From Oscillospiraceae bacterium (GTDB lineage: Bacteria; Bacillota; Clostridia; Oscillospirales; Oscillospiraceae): 53,105 nucleotides of DNA. This document shows positions 7,535-14,976 of the stretch, piece by piece. The translations under genes were made by a program, and so were the position numbers. The notes below the pieces were generated by a model. It saw only the letters and a list, made by a program, of their open reading frames with translations. It ran no database searches and had not been told where the DNA came from. Each line of letters starts with the position of its first letter. The stretch's first letter is position 1. The stretch spans positions 1-53,105 of the forward strand of contig JAFSEW010000044.1 of the NCBI GenBank assembly GCA_017435525.1, written 5' to 3'.

Positions 7535-9388
7535 TTACAAGCTATTGCCATAAGGAGGCTGGTTCAGGTACTGCTCCCAGGGGAACACCGTTTCCTCTTC
7601 TGTCCACCGGAAGGCTCTGCGGATACTCCAGCAAAGGCTGTTGAGCTTTTGCTGCATGATGTCGCTTTCAAACAGGCCCTCGTTCCCCGGTGTCATGGCA
7701 TATTCCATAACCGTTGCCCGATCCTCTCTGGCAAAGGTCATGGCGTGGGTATTGAGAAATGCCATTTCCGGGCCGGACAGCCACTGCTCCGGGAACTGGG
7801 CGTCCGCGTAAGTTTCCAGATAGGCAAAGCCTTCAGGATTCATCCATTCCCAGGTGTCCAGCACGGAATTCCGGGAAAGCACATAGGTTTCCGTCATGTG
7901 CCACAGCTGGTGGTACAGCTGGGAAAGGGTATCCGCGCCAACTGCCACGGCGATATAGGCATCGCCATCGTGCCATGCCTGCAAGCCTTTTTTGTCCGGC
8001 ACGGCTTCGCCCAGGGCACCAGTGATGCTGCGCACCAGGCTGATCTGGAAGGATCGGGCATTGGTAACCCGCACCACCCGCTCATAGAAATCTTCCGGGA
8101 ACTGGGACAGCCCATATTCCACGGCTTCCAGCGCCGCGTAAATGGCATCCACATGGTACTCGGTTTCAAAGCGGTAGTTCTGCAGCAGCGCTTCCGGCGC
8201 TTCCAGGCTCACTGTGATGCCGTATTTTTCGCCGATCTGCCGGGCATAGGCAGCGCATGCTTCCAGGCCTGAACTATCGGGATTCTCCCGGGTATAGCGG
8301 GGGAACAGGCACTGCGCCGGTTCCGCAGGTGTCAGTTCCGGATTCCAGCAGCAGAGGGTATCGTCCCCTCCCTTGGCATCATGGGCAACAAACCAGATGC
8401 CCGCATCGGTCTGATACATGGATCCGGTCCCCAGAATGCCTTGGACAGTGACGGAAGCTGTCCGGGTCTTGCGCTGCATATCATACAGCTCCAGGATTAC
8501 TGTACCATATTCCTGCTCATGCACTGCCACGATATTCCCGTCGGACAATCCTGCAAAATACAGCAGCCTAGCTTCTGCCACAGGCTGGAAGACCCAGGTG
8601 CCCGTATCATCTCCGTAAAGATATTCCTGGACTGGACCGTCGGTATGTCTTGCAATCCATGTTTCATCCAAATACGACATAATGTGGATATCGCTGCCTG
8701 TATAGTAGGTCCTTCCATCCTGACAGGAAATATATTCTTCCACGACATCTCCGTTATCCAGCCAGTACCAGCAACTGAGGACTGTATCGTTCTGGATCAC
8801 TCCCACATAAGGCTCTCTGCCATCCATATGGCGCAGCAGCCGGGAAACGCCGGTCTGCAGGTCGAAGGCGCAGATTCTGTCCTCTGCCGTGTAGTAAACC
8901 GTGGTAAGGCCGGCATCCAGCGTCAAAGAACGGAGTTCTTCTTTGGGCATTGGGATCCGCTCCACTTCCCGGAGCTTTCCATCCAGCATCACGATCTCAT
9001 TGGCCGTCTGATCATACCAGGCGATCTTACTGTCGCCGACCCAGATATGGCTTAGAAATTGTACAGGAGACAGCACCGTCTCCACTTCCCTGACACATGT
9101 TTCGCCGGAAAGGAGCGTCAGCCGCGCCTCCTTCTCTTCAAAGTGGATCAGCAAGCGCTTCTCCCCCATGGGATACAGCGAGTGCCCGTTCCCCTCCAGT
9201 GGGTAGGCCGCTATTGCGCCACCCGTTTGCTGGGTGATAGAATGATTGGGATCGTAAAGCCCCAGGTCAGGCTCTGTGGGTGCCGCTGTTGCCGCAGTAG
9301 TAGGCGCTTGTGTTTCCTGAGGAACTTCCTCCGTGCAGCCCGTCAGCAGCAGAAGCAGCACTGCCAGAACTGTCAGCCATCGCTTCAT
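7535..9388 (-). CDS. Large lipoprotein with propeller-like region and degenerate zincin-like C-terminus
   Basis: This 617-residue protein has a signal peptide MKRWLTVLAV then LLLLLTGC; lipidation is expected at C18. A short Thr/Ala/Pro linker follows to about residue 40. The region from about 70 to 350 has repeated short beta-strand patterns suggesting a beta-propeller, though no named repeat is certain. The C-terminal 200 residues resemble a zinc metallopeptidase fold, with a helix carrying HQLWH (493-497) and a later EDRATVMEYA helix. The first motif has Gln where HExxH peptidases have the catalytic Glu, so it may bind metal or be inactive. The ATG at 9388 is preferred over a GTG two codons earlier because of its AAGGAG spacing. 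It is the last gene of the minus-strand operon. Confidence 0.7.
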   Translation of the reverse strand: MKRWLTVLAVLLLLLTGCTEEVPQETQAPTTAATAAPTEPDLGLYDPNHSITQQTGGAIAAYPLEGNGHSLYPMGEKRLLIHFEEKEARLTLLSGETCVREVETVLSPVQFLSHIWVGDSKIAWYDQTANEIVMLDGKLREVERIPMPKEELRSLTLDAGLTTVYYTAEDRICAFDLQTGVSRLLRHMDGREPYVGVIQNDTVLSCWYWLDNGDVVEEYISCQDGRTYYTGSDIHIMSYLDETWIARHTDGPVQEYLYGDDTGTWVFQPVAEARLLYFAGLSDGNIVAVHEQEYGTVILELYDMQRKTRTASVTVQGILGTGSMYQTDAGIWFVAHDAKGGDDTLCCWNPELTPAEPAQCLFPRYTRENPDSSGLEACAAYARQIGEKYGITVSLEAPEALLQNYRFETEYHVDAIYAALEAVEYGLSQFPEDFYERVVRVTNARSFQISLVRSITGALGEAVPDKKGLQAWHDGDAYIAVAVGADTLSQLYHQLWHMTETYVLSRNSVLDTWEWMNPEGFAYLETYADAQFPEQWLSGPEMAFLNTHAMTFAREDRATVMEYAMTPGNEGLFESDIMQQKLNSLCWSIRRAFRWTEEETVFPWEQYLNQPPYGNSL

Positions 9389-9390
9389 GG

Positions 9391-9570
9391 TCACTGTCTC
9401 CTTGCTAAAGTATAGTCGTCGCCCTGCCGGTAATAGGGGCAGCGGGCGTGATTTCCGGATGCGAAGATGCGGTAGAATTCATCCTCGTCCAGATCCATCA
9501 TGCAGTAATACTCGTCGTACTCTTCATCGTAGTCGTAATACCAGCAGGTATCACATTCACACTGGCCCAT
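9391..9570 (-). CDS. Cys-rich acidic mini-protein (DUF6472-like)
   Basis: This 59-residue protein starts MGQCECDTCWYYDYDEEYDEY and is rich in Asp, Glu and Tyr. Its cysteines form a CxCxxC cluster with further single Cys at about 25 and 46, which suggests metal binding. The pattern matches, as far as I recall, the small Clostridia family DUF6472. GGAGG lies 8 bases before the ATG at 9570; the longer frame to 9615 lies in the preceding gene. It sits between the phosphoesterase and the lipoprotein with almost no spacing. Confidence 0.75.
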   Translation of the reverse strand: MGQCECDTCWYYDYDEEYDEYYCMMDLDEDEFYRIFASGNHARCPYYRQGDDYTLARRQ

Positions 9571-9572
9571 AC

Positions 9573-10088
9573 TTATTCCTCCAAAAGCCGGACGGAGAAT
9601 TCCCCCTGCGCACACACCAGGCAGCTGTTGCTGCCATCCTTGGGGATGGACACACTGCCGGGATTCAGGCAGCGGATACCATCATGGATTTCATCGATCT
9701 TCACATGGGTATGGCCGGAGAGGAAAATGCTGCCTTCCGGCAGAGGGGGCAGCTTATCGGGGCCCCAATGGTGGCCGTGGGTCAGGTACATGGTTTTCCC
9801 GTCACATTCCAGCAGGGCATAGTCTGCCATGCAGGGAAAGCTCAGCACCATCTGATCCACCTCTGCCTCACAGTTGCCCCGGACGCAGAGGATCTTATCC
9901 TGAAGGGCACAGAGCATGGGAATCACCTGCTTGGGGGCATAGTCCCGGGGCAAATCGTTCCGGGGGCCGTGATACAGCAGGTCGCCCAGAAGAATCAGCT
10001 TGTCCGGCTGCTCCTGCTCCACCACTTCCATCAGCTTGCGGCACCAGTAGGCGGAGCCGTGAATATCCGATGCGATAACAAGTTTCAT
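9573..10088 (-). CDS. yfcE: YfcE-family metallophosphoesterase
   Basis: This 171-residue protein has the calcineurin-like metallophosphoesterase motifs in order: SDIHG (7-11), LGDLLYHGPRN, RGNCEAEVD (GNCD-type), THGHHWG and SGHTHVK. The set of Asp, Asn and His residues that bind two divalent metals is complete. YfcE-type enzymes hydrolyse phosphodiesters in vitro; the cellular substrate is unknown. GGAG precedes the ATG, and the stop of the upstream DUF1643 gene lies just before that site, so the genes are co-transcribed. Confidence 0.9.
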   Translation of the reverse strand: MKLVIASDIHGSAYWCRKLMEVVEQEQPDKLILLGDLLYHGPRNDLPRDYAPKQVIPMLCALQDKILCVRGNCEAEVDQMVLSFPCMADYALLECDGKTMYLTHGHHWGPDKLPPLPEGSIFLSGHTHVKIDEIHDGIRCLNPGSVSIPKDGSNSCLVCAQGEFSVRLLEE

Positions 10089-10097
10089 AGTTTACTC

Positions 10098-10709
10098 CTA
10101 CAGAAGTTCCAGATAGCCCTTTACATCAAAGGGCTTTAGTTTTTCATCCTTGCGCAGATACAAAGGGTGATGGGGATGCCCCTTCTTGCTGACCTTGCCC
10201 GCGCAGTACCAGGCAGCCCCCAGTTCTTCGCCCACGCAGAGCATATCCCGCAGGCATTGGGGAAGATACTCCCGCTTTTCAATGATGGTACCCCAGGCCG
10301 CCCACACTGCGGGGGAATCGGAAATGGAAAGCACATAGCGGAAGGCTTCCAGATTCTCCCGGTGCAGCGCCATGTTGCACTGCTGCTCCATGGCATCGGG
10401 GTCGGTAGCACGCTGGGCATAGACATTGAACATGATAAAGCTGTCAAACCCGTTGCCCAGGGCAATGCGCTCCACGGATTTCAGGGTATTGTCCAGATCT
10501 CCCGGCTGGGCCGTGGAGGGGTTAATACCGATGCAGATCAGGGGATTCTTGCCCCGGGTGCCCAATATGTAGCGGTATTCCGAATAAAAATTGGGGGCGT
10601 AGAGCCATTTCCCGATGTCATAAGCATCGGTGGGGGTATTGGCCGCGGCCAGGGCCTGCTGAAAGGTTACCAGCTCCAGCTCTGCCGTGGTTCCCTTGGG
10701 AATGTGCAT
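10098..10709 (-). CDS. DUF1643 domain-containing protein
   Basis: This 203-residue protein contains the DUF1643 signature region: YRYILGTRG, then a GINPSTAQPGDLDNT block and FNVYAQRATDP, followed by SPAVWAAWGTI. The family is small, cytoplasmic and of unknown function. The conserved Asn/Pro/Ser/Thr block suggests a ligand site. AGGAGG lies 8 bases before the start and overlaps the stop region of the upstream gene, which points to tight coupling in the operon. Confidence 0.85.
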   Translation of the reverse strand: MHIPKGTTAELELVTFQQALAAANTPTDAYDIGKWLYAPNFYSEYRYILGTRGKNPLICIGINPSTAQPGDLDNTLKSVERIALGNGFDSFIMFNVYAQRATDPDAMEQQCNMALHRENLEAFRYVLSISDSPAVWAAWGTIIEKREYLPQCLRDMLCVGEELGAAWYCAGKVSKKGHPHHPLYLRKDEKLKPFDVKGYLELL

Positions 10710-10712
10710 GGC

Positions 10713-11267
10713 TTACTCCTCCTGGGTGGGGAACCAGCAGCTGTTGTCCGGGTCGTGGAATTGGCAGCTTTCCGGGTCAATATTCTTCTGCTGACACCAG
10801 CCGGCAAAGGCGGTATCCAGGAAGGGATAGACTCCCACCATGTTGGACTGCACCTGCACGGCAGTGCCGTCGGTCATATGCAGCTCCACCAGAATGTGGC
10901 CGCCGTTGCGATAGAGCTGCTGGGTCCGGATCTGGTTATAGCGGTATTCCCGGTTCTTCTTACCCGCAGCCATCACCAGAAAGCTCTCATCATCATAAAA
11001 AACGCCGAAACCCATGTAGTACACCATGAAGCCAATGCCCATCAGCAGCACGATACCGCCGCCTACCAGCAGCAGCATTTCACCGCCGAATACCATGGAA
11101 ACGATACCCAGCAAAGTCAGGATCACGCCCGCAAGACCATTATATTTATTCAGCCGCACAGATTTTCCGCTCATGTGCTGCGGGGCACTGCGGAAGGCTT
11201 TCTGAAAGCCCTTATCCAGCAGCCAGCACAGCAAAAATGTGGCGGCTGCAACCAAAACAATTCCCAT
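10713..11267 (-). CDS. Two- or three-helix membrane protein with C-terminal soluble domain
   Basis: This 184-residue protein has one N-terminal hydrophobic segment (about 2-17) and a helical hairpin (about 46-89, GVILTLLGIVSMVFGG onward). A soluble domain of about 90 residues follows, starting YYMGFGVFYDDESFLV and containing the pattern YRYNQIRTQQLYRNGGHIL. This layout resembles bacterial PH-like or DUF6560-type membrane proteins; the assignment is tentative. It lies between the cyclo-ligase gene and the DUF1643 gene with gaps of 9 and 3 bases. Confidence 0.65.
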   Translation of the reverse strand: MGIVLVAAATFLLCWLLDKGFQKAFRSAPQHMSGKSVRLNKYNGLAGVILTLLGIVSMVFGGEMLLLVGGGIVLLMGIGFMVYYMGFGVFYDDESFLVMAAGKKNREYRYNQIRTQQLYRNGGHILVELHMTDGTAVQVQSNMVGVYPFLDTAFAGWCQQKNIDPESCQFHDPDNSCWFPTQEE

Positions 11268-11276
11268 ATTCGCTCC

Positions 11277-11819
11277 TTATGCCCAAATTACTTCATCCAC
11301 GGGAATATCATGGGCTTCCACATCCAGATGGTCCAGCAGCTGGAATTCATAGCACAGCGCCAGGGTGGGATGGTTGGGCTCACGCTCCAGGAACTTATCG
11401 TAGAAGCCGCCGCCGTAGCCCATCCGGTGACCTTCCCGGTCAAAGGCCATGCCGGGCATCAGCACCAGAGAAGTCTCGTCGGTGGCCAGAGGCTCGTCGT
11501 GAATGGGTTCGGGGATGCCGCAGTAGCCCTTTTCCACCTGGCTCAGGTCTGTCACCACGATGAAGTCCATCCGGTCGCCGTAGATCTTGGGCAGGGCCAG
11601 ACCCTTGCCATCCTTCAGCACCTGCTCCATGGCACGGGTGGTGCGCACTTCCTGATTGTAGGGCAGGTAGCCGTAAACGGTCTTGGCGTTCTTGTAGGCA
11701 TCGGAAGAGAGGAATTTTTCCACCAGCTTGGCGCTTCTTTCTTCAATTTCCTCAATGGTCATGGCGCGCTTGCGTACGCGGATCTGCGCTCTGAGAGCTT
11801 TCTTTTCTTCTGCATTCAT
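11277..11819 (-). CDS. 5-formyltetrahydrofolate cyclo-ligase
   Basis: This 180-residue protein is full length for the family. It converts 5-formyl-THF to 5,10-methenyl-THF using ATP, so it recovers folate in the cytoplasm. Visible motifs are the N-terminal basic helix (RAQIRVRKRAM), the substrate-binding GIPEP segment, and the ATP/Mg site MPGMAFDREGHRMGYGGGFYD, split here by a conserved Arg/Gly pair. It is the first gene of the six-gene minus operon, with AGGAGG before the start and a promoter at 11864-11892. Confidence 0.93.
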   Translation of the reverse strand: MNAEEKKALRAQIRVRKRAMTIEEIEERSAKLVEKFLSSDAYKNAKTVYGYLPYNQEVRTTRAMEQVLKDGKGLALPKIYGDRMDFIVVTDLSQVEKGYCGIPEPIHDEPLATDETSLVLMPGMAFDREGHRMGYGGGFYDKFLEREPNHPTLALCYEFQLLDHLDVEAHDIPVDEVIWA

Positions 11820-11863
11820 AAGTTTTCCTCCTTATTTTGGCGGAATTTCTTTCTAACTTTATT

Positions 11864-11892
11864 ATTTTACCAAAAAACAAGCATAATTGCAA
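11864..11892 (-). promoter_or_regulatory. Sigma-A promoter for the cyclo-ligase operon
   Basis: Minus strand TTGCAA, 17-base spacer, TAAAAT with a TGG extended -10. It lies 45 bases upstream of the start at 11819. Confidence 0.75.
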
Positions 11893-11918
11893 CCCGTATT
11901 ATTTCGCCCCAATATGGC

Positions 11919-11947
11919 AAAAACCGCCTTTTGCAAGGCGGTTTTTT
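11919..11947 (-). terminator. Terminator after the BlaR1-type gene
   Basis: AAAACCGCCTT pairs with AAGGCGGTTTT around TTGC, with A/T runs on both sides. It begins 5 bases after the stop at 11952 and separates it from the promoter of the next operon. Confidence 0.88.
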
Positions 11948-11951
11948 AGGT

Positions 11952-13808
11952 TTAATCTCCCGGTCTGATGATCCAGCCACCGGATGCGGCTGTGTTGACC
12001 TCGCGATTTTCTTCCTTATCTTCAACGGATATGGAAAACAGGATATTCCCTTCTTTTCCCAGGGCTTCCACGGTTACGCCCCGAAGGTTGGGCAAACCGT
12101 CCAGGCCTTCCAGCCAGATCTCTTCTCCCGGAAGGAAGGCAGAACCGTCGGCATTGCTGCAGCCGCCGCTGGTATTGGGCGTGGAATACCCGATGGAATA
12201 CACCCCGTATTCCGCAATCGTGAAGTAATACTTCACATAGTCCACTTCCAACTGCTGCGCCACCCGGATGGAATACACGGTGCCGATCTGGGCAGGATAG
12301 GTTTCCATGAGATTGCCATCGTAATGAATCTCAAGGATATCACCGATTTTGGCATCTGCATCCTGCATGGGCACCACGATTTTATCGGCACTGCGCAGTT
12401 CCCAGCTGCCTTCCAGGGGACGCACCAGATAGCAATTTTCCCGGATTTCCAGAACTTCTGCCAGAAAGACACTGGCGGTGGTATCCTGGGTAATGGGCTC
12501 CGCGCTGTCGGCAGGCTGATCCTTGGTGAAGCTGTTCTCGTAAATGTCCAGGAATTTGGAGACAAAGGCAGCCTGCTTTTGGGCCTGCTCCGGGCCGGAA
12601 GTGGTCTGCCAGCCCAGTTTTTTGTAGGCGCTGTAATTTCTTTCGGAAATCGGCCCCAGGCCATTCTGCTCCCGGATCAGGGCAATGCCATCGGCATACA
12701 GCCTTGTAAAGGTTTGGAACGCCTTGTGGGGATTCTTGAATACCGGGCGGCCGTACCGGTCGGCACCGATGGCAAAATCCTCGCTGATGGTTTCGTAGCT
12801 TGCCTTGTCTACGGTACCGTAGAACCCCGGGGCACCGGGCTCATATTCCTGCACCCAGGGATTCCGCACCCCGGATGCCGGGTCTGTCAGGAAGCATACG
12901 GCCACCGCGATGCACAGCACAACAGCCACCAAAGTAACCCAGAAAGCAGGTTTTCGATAGTGCAGCACCCCTTGAATCCGGGCTTTCACCCCCACTTCCC
13001 CAAAAGCCAGCGGGCAGGCTGCCACCTTAAAATGGCGGACACTGCACTGCAGCAGTGCCTGGGTATAGTCGGCTTTTTCATCACTGCTGAACCCGGCAAT
13101 GACCTTTTCATCGCAGGCCAACTCCATATCCCGGCACAGCAGCACATAGGAAAGCCACACCAGGGGATTGAACCAGTGAACGCTCAGCACCAGAAAGCCC
13201 AGCAGCTTCCACCAGTGGTCTTTCCGGGCAATGTGGGCCTTTTCATGGGCAATCACTGCCCCCCGGTTCTGTTCTTCCAGATGATAGGGCAAATAGATGT
13301 TGGGTTTCCGAATTCCCAGCACAAAAGGCGAGCCTGCAAATTCACTTTCAAAGATGTTGCCTTCCAGCCGCACGGCGGTGGCGACTTTTCTGCAAAGCCG
13401 CCAATAGCTGACAACGGCGTACAGCAGCAAAACCAGAGTGCCCAGCAGCCAGAGATTGGCGCTGACGGGAATGAGAATCTGCAATGGGTTGGCGCTGGCA
13501 ATGGGCTGGGGTGCAAAGACCTGGGTGATGATGGGATTCACCGCATGATCCAGGGAGGAAACACCTGTGGAGATCTCCGGCGTCCAGTCCAGCATAATAT
13601 CCGGGCTCACCGTCTGGGCGCTGGGAATCAGGCTCAGGGCGCTTTCCAGAGAAATGGGGCAAAGCAGCCGCACAGCCACAAATCCCCACAGCAGCACGCT
13701 GACCCATTTGGGCGCTTTCTTCAAAAGCAGCCGCAGCACCAGAACCGCCAGAATCAGCCAGGAGGCTGCAATGCTCATATTGACGATCTTTAAAAATACC
13801 GTACTCAT
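11952..13808 (-). CDS. blaR1: BlaR1/MecR1-type membrane metallopeptidase sensor (M56 family)
   Basis: This 618-residue protein has an N-terminal set of transmembrane helices (about 13-30, 36-50, 109-135) and the zinc peptidase motif HEKAH at 188-192. The conserved WFNPLVWLSYVLLCRDMELACDE-type segment follows, split around the third metal ligand region, then another helix at about 288-308. The C-terminal extracytoplasmic part (about 310-618) is not a penicillin-binding domain that I can recognise, as it lacks SxxK/KTG in the expected context. The signal may therefore not be a beta-lactam. In the family, sensing activates cleavage of the BlaI repressor encoded by the gene just upstream, which overlaps it by 4 bases. 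Confidence 0.88.
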   Translation of the reverse strand: MSTVFLKIVNMSIAASWLILAVLVLRLLLKKAPKWVSVLLWGFVAVRLLCPISLESALSLIPSAQTVSPDIMLDWTPEISTGVSSLDHAVNPIITQVFAPQPIASANPLQILIPVSANLWLLGTLVLLLYAVVSYWRLCRKVATAVRLEGNIFESEFAGSPFVLGIRKPNIYLPYHLEEQNRGAVIAHEKAHIARKDHWWKLLGFLVLSVHWFNPLVWLSYVLLCRDMELACDEKVIAGFSSDEKADYTQALLQCSVRHFKVAACPLAFGEVGVKARIQGVLHYRKPAFWVTLVAVVLCIAVAVCFLTDPASGVRNPWVQEYEPGAPGFYGTVDKASYETISEDFAIGADRYGRPVFKNPHKAFQTFTRLYADGIALIREQNGLGPISERNYSAYKKLGWQTTSGPEQAQKQAAFVSKFLDIYENSFTKDQPADSAEPITQDTTASVFLAEVLEIRENCYLVRPLEGSWELRSADKIVVPMQDADAKIGDILEIHYDGNLMETYPAQIGTVYSIRVAQQLEVDYVKYYFTIAEYGVYSIGYSTPNTSGGCSNADGSAFLPGEEIWLEGLDGLPNLRGVTVEALGKEGNILFSISVEDKEENREVNTAASGGWIIRPGD

Positions 13809-14176
13809 TGGACATCCCCCTTCCGAATCCGGTCAATCATGCTCTGCAGCTGGTCCAATTCTCCCGCAGACAGGGTTTGCCGCTTGGTAAAGGCTGCCAC
13901 AAAGGCAGGCAGCGATCCCTCAAATTTCTTTTCCACCAGTTCATCGATCTCGGAAGCCTGGGCTTCTTCCTTGGAGATCAGGGGCAGCACCAGACCGTTT
14001 TCCGTTTTCAGGATTCCCCGCTCTCCCAGCCGCTTGATCACGGTGTAGGTAGTGGTGCGTTTCCAGCCCAGCTGCTCCAGGCAGAGCTTTGCCAGTTCCG
14101 CCGCAGCGATGGGCGCATGCTCCCACATAATCAGGCAGAAACGGTACTCACTTTCAAATATCTTAGGTGTTTCCAT
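13805..14176 (-). CDS. blaI: BlaI/MecI-family transcriptional repressor
   Basis: This 123-residue protein is a winged-helix repressor with the family pattern ESEYRFCLIMWEHAP in the N-terminal helix, KRTTTYTVIKRLGERGIL as recognition helix and wing, and a C-terminal dimerisation helix region. The start at 14176 is preferred over an ATG at 14182, because AGGAGG touches that first ATG directly but sits 6 bases from the second. It should repress its own promoter at the twin dyads just upstream and be inactivated through the BlaR1-type partner. Confidence 0.92.
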   Translation of the reverse strand: METPKIFESEYRFCLIMWEHAPIAAAELAKLCLEQLGWKRTTTYTVIKRLGERGILKTENGLVLPLISKEEAQASEIDELVEKKFEGSLPAFVAAFTKRQTLSAGELDQLQSMIDRIRKGDVQ

Positions 14177-14189
14177 AAGCATCCTCCTT

Positions 14190-14245
14190 GTCTAACGCAT
14201 TAGACCATCCACAAACAGTCTAACACATTAGACAGGAATTGTCAA
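14190..14245 (-). promoter_or_regulatory. blaI promoter with two identical-arm operator dyads
   Basis: Minus strand TTGACA (14240-14245), 17 bases, TAGACT (14217-14222). Two dyads GTCTAANNNNTTAGAC lie at 14218-14233, overlapping the -10, and at 14190-14205, next to the ribosome site. They are centred 28 bases apart. This fits cooperative BlaI binding and autoregulation. Confidence 0.88.
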
Positions 14246-14250
14246 GTGCA

Positions 14251-14285
14251 AAGAAAGGCTCCCCGCACACCCGGCGGGGAGCCTT
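14251..14285 (-). terminator. Terminator after the CBS-domain gene
   Basis: AAGGCTCCCCGC pairs with GCGGGGAGCCTT over a short loop. On the minus strand it is followed by TTTCTTT, 15 bases past the stop at 14301. Confidence 0.85.
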
Positions 14286-14300
14286 GCACCTGTATGTAGC

Positions 14301-14714
14301 TTACACTTTCTCGAAAAGCTTGTCATGGCAGTAGCGGATGATGGAACTGCGGGTCACCAGGCCAATGAACGCATCCTGATCGTCCACCACAGGCACAAAA
14401 TTCTGGGTGCCTGCCCGTTCGATCAGATCGTGCATATCGGTCGTGACCTTCACCGGCATATAGTCTTTCCGGTGGGGAATTTGCATGATTCTGTGGGCTT
14501 CGGCCTGGCGGATGTCCATATAGCACTGATTTTTCAGAGCCCAGAGGAGGTCACCCTCCGTCAGGGTGCCGCGATACTCGCCGCGCCGGTTCAGAATAGG
14601 CAGTGCGCCCAGGTTTGCTGCTTCCATCTTTTCCAGCGCCTGTCTCACGGTGTAATCGTCGTGCAGATATGCACATAAGGCTTTTGGAATGAGAAAAAAC
14701 AAAATATTATTCAT
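14301..14714 (-). CDS. CBS-domain pair protein
   Basis: This 137-residue protein is made of two CBS motifs: residues about 8-60 (with LPILNRRGEYRGTLTEGDLL) and about 80-133 (with FVPVVDDQDAFIGLVTRSSI). Stand-alone CBS pairs bind adenine nucleotides and act as energy or c-di-AMP sensors, or as regulatory subunits; the partner is unknown here. AAGGAG lies 7 bases before the start. It is monocistronic, between its own promoter and terminator. Confidence 0.88.
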   Translation of the reverse strand: MNNILFFLIPKALCAYLHDDYTVRQALEKMEAANLGALPILNRRGEYRGTLTEGDLLWALKNQCYMDIRQAEAHRIMQIPHRKDYMPVKVTTDMHDLIERAGTQNFVPVVDDQDAFIGLVTRSSIIRYCHDKLFEKV

Positions 14715-14758
14715 GATTGCTCCTTTTTGCGCTTACGTTGGAGAACCTCTCCACTGCT

Positions 14759-14764
14759 ATTATA
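14759..14764 (-). promoter_or_regulatory. Extended -10 promoter of the CBS-domain gene
   Basis: Minus strand TGCTATAAT lies 45 bases upstream of the start at 14714. No matching -35 is present at 17 bases. Confidence 0.65.
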
Positions 14765-14944
14765 GCATATCTGTTCTGGAAAATCATGCAAATTATTTGT
14801 AAACAAGCTGTATCGGTAACGAATTTATCCGCGCTATTTTATGCAGTATGCACAAAACGCGTTTTGTGTCCTCCTTGGTGCTTTCGTTTCTACATTCTAT
14901 GTCCGAAGCTTCCGGTATAAACCCATGCAGAAAAACCGGCATAA

Positions 14945-14973
14945 AAAACACCCGAGGGCTGCCCGGGTGTTTT
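14945..14973 (-). terminator. Terminator of the gdpP-ftsH operon
   Basis: AAAACACCCG pairs with CGGGTGTTTT over an 8-base loop. On the minus strand it ends in a T run. It lies 4 bases after the ftsH stop at 14977. Confidence 0.88.
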
Positions 14974-14976
14974 GCA

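Noticed and set aside
10167-13793. A 1208-codon open frame on the plus strand
   Set aside because: It runs antisense across several well-supported minus-strand genes, has no recognisable domain and is His/Gln/Gly-rich, as expected from the complement of GC-rich codons.
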